Positions 63,886 through 64,000 of a stretch of DNA of 64,000 nt are shown here, in pieces; position 1 is the first letter of the stretch; each line of letters starts with the position of its first letter. The position numbers and the translations under genes were made by a program. The notes below the pieces were generated by a model. That model had not been told where the DNA came from. It saw only the letters and a list, made by a program, of their open reading frames with translations, and made no database searches. This DNA comes from Anaerolineales bacterium (lineage in GTDB: Bacteria; Chloroflexota; Anaerolineae; 4572-78; J111). Where the stretch lies: contig JACKAU010000006.1 of NCBI GenBank assembly GCA_020634855.1, positions 248,001 through 312,000 of the forward strand, read 5' to 3'.

Positions 63886-64000
63886 TCTAGTACCCTCCAT
63901 AATTTTCGATAGCGGCTGCGCAGCCACCCGACAATGCCGGTTGGCACAAACAGGACGATCAGCAGCAGTAGCAGCCCGGCAAAGGCCAACTGCAAATCCT
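63882..64000 (-). CDS. livM: LivM-like permease, C-terminal fragment (5' end outside window)
   Basis: The frame entering from the right edge reads DLQLAFAGLLLLLIVLFVPTGIVGWLRSRYRKLWRVLE and stops at TGA 63884-63882, overlapping the livG ATG by four bases. A last TM helix with the PTGIVG ending is characteristic of LivM permeases. Confidence 0.85.
   Translation of the reverse strand, partial: DLQLAFAGLLLLLIVLFVPTGIVGWLRSRYRKLWRVLE

Overview
The window looks like a chromosomal segment of a Gram-positive-type (monoderm) Chloroflexota bacterium, most likely an Anaerolineae relative. This is inference. It rests on GC-rich coding DNA, many secreted proteins with long Pro/Thr spacers, Calx-beta, LamG and DUF11 surface modules, a sortase without outer-membrane genes, MalT-type LuxR and BTAD regulators, a response regulator fused to a thioredoxin-reductase-like flavoprotein, and a high density of small palindromic or inverted-repeat elements between genes. 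I see no phage, plasmid, transposase, CRISPR, rRNA or tRNA genes.

Layout. 1-10558 (minus strand) holds a giant surface protein of more than 3,400 residues. Its N-terminal exporting part (9227-10558) and its LamG/DUF11 part (1-9141, running off the window) are now separated by a palindromic repeat. 10.8-14.1 kb holds an MmyB-type regulator, a divergent aldo/keto reductase and a sulfatase. 14.1-14.8 kb is a gene-free repeat island with a 154-bp inverted-repeat element, an exact 22-bp-period array and another inverted repeat. 15.7-19.2 kb is a complete three-gene ABC importer, followed by a 921-aa LuxR/MalT regulator and a frameshifted cupin gene. 23.29-23.61 kb carries an unannotated, well-delimited small RNA gene with its own promoter and terminator. 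23.6-29.7 kb (minus) holds hpt, a small nuclease-fold protein, a cytidylate-kinase-like protein, PlsC, a selenocysteine peroxiredoxin, a membrane glycosyltransferase-like protein and MgtE. 30-41.8 kb holds a sugar-type binding lipoprotein, a frameshifted DUF2723-like membrane protein, a sortase, a B3/4 protein, the response regulator/flavoprotein fusion, a cyclophilin, a DUF58 protein and a transglutaminase. 41.8-48.6 kb (minus) holds two secreted proteins and a transmembrane Ser/Thr kinase. 48.8-52.2 kb (plus) holds a BTAD regulator, three small phasin-like proteins and coaD. 52.3-64 kb holds housekeeping genes: an AAA ATPase, amidase, NrnA, FmdB, a PEP-binding protein, an RNA pseudouridine synthase, MEMO, a CBS protein and a branched-chain amino-acid-type ABC operon.

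Most notable points: (1) a peroxiredoxin whose peroxidatic Cys codon is an in-frame TGA followed at once by a 5-bp stem-loop, i.e. a probable selenoprotein; (2) an orphan ~290-nt RNA gene; (3) two copies of a ~100-nt motif with compatible pairing changes, upstream of the sortase and the transglutaminase; (4) five copies of a 94-98-bp inverted-repeat element ending in palindromic ACCTGACAGGT-type arms, two of them nested inside a larger 154-bp MITE-like element; (5) an iteron-like 22-bp array; (6) a Ser/Thr kinase with a tandem GATVALP repeat tail.
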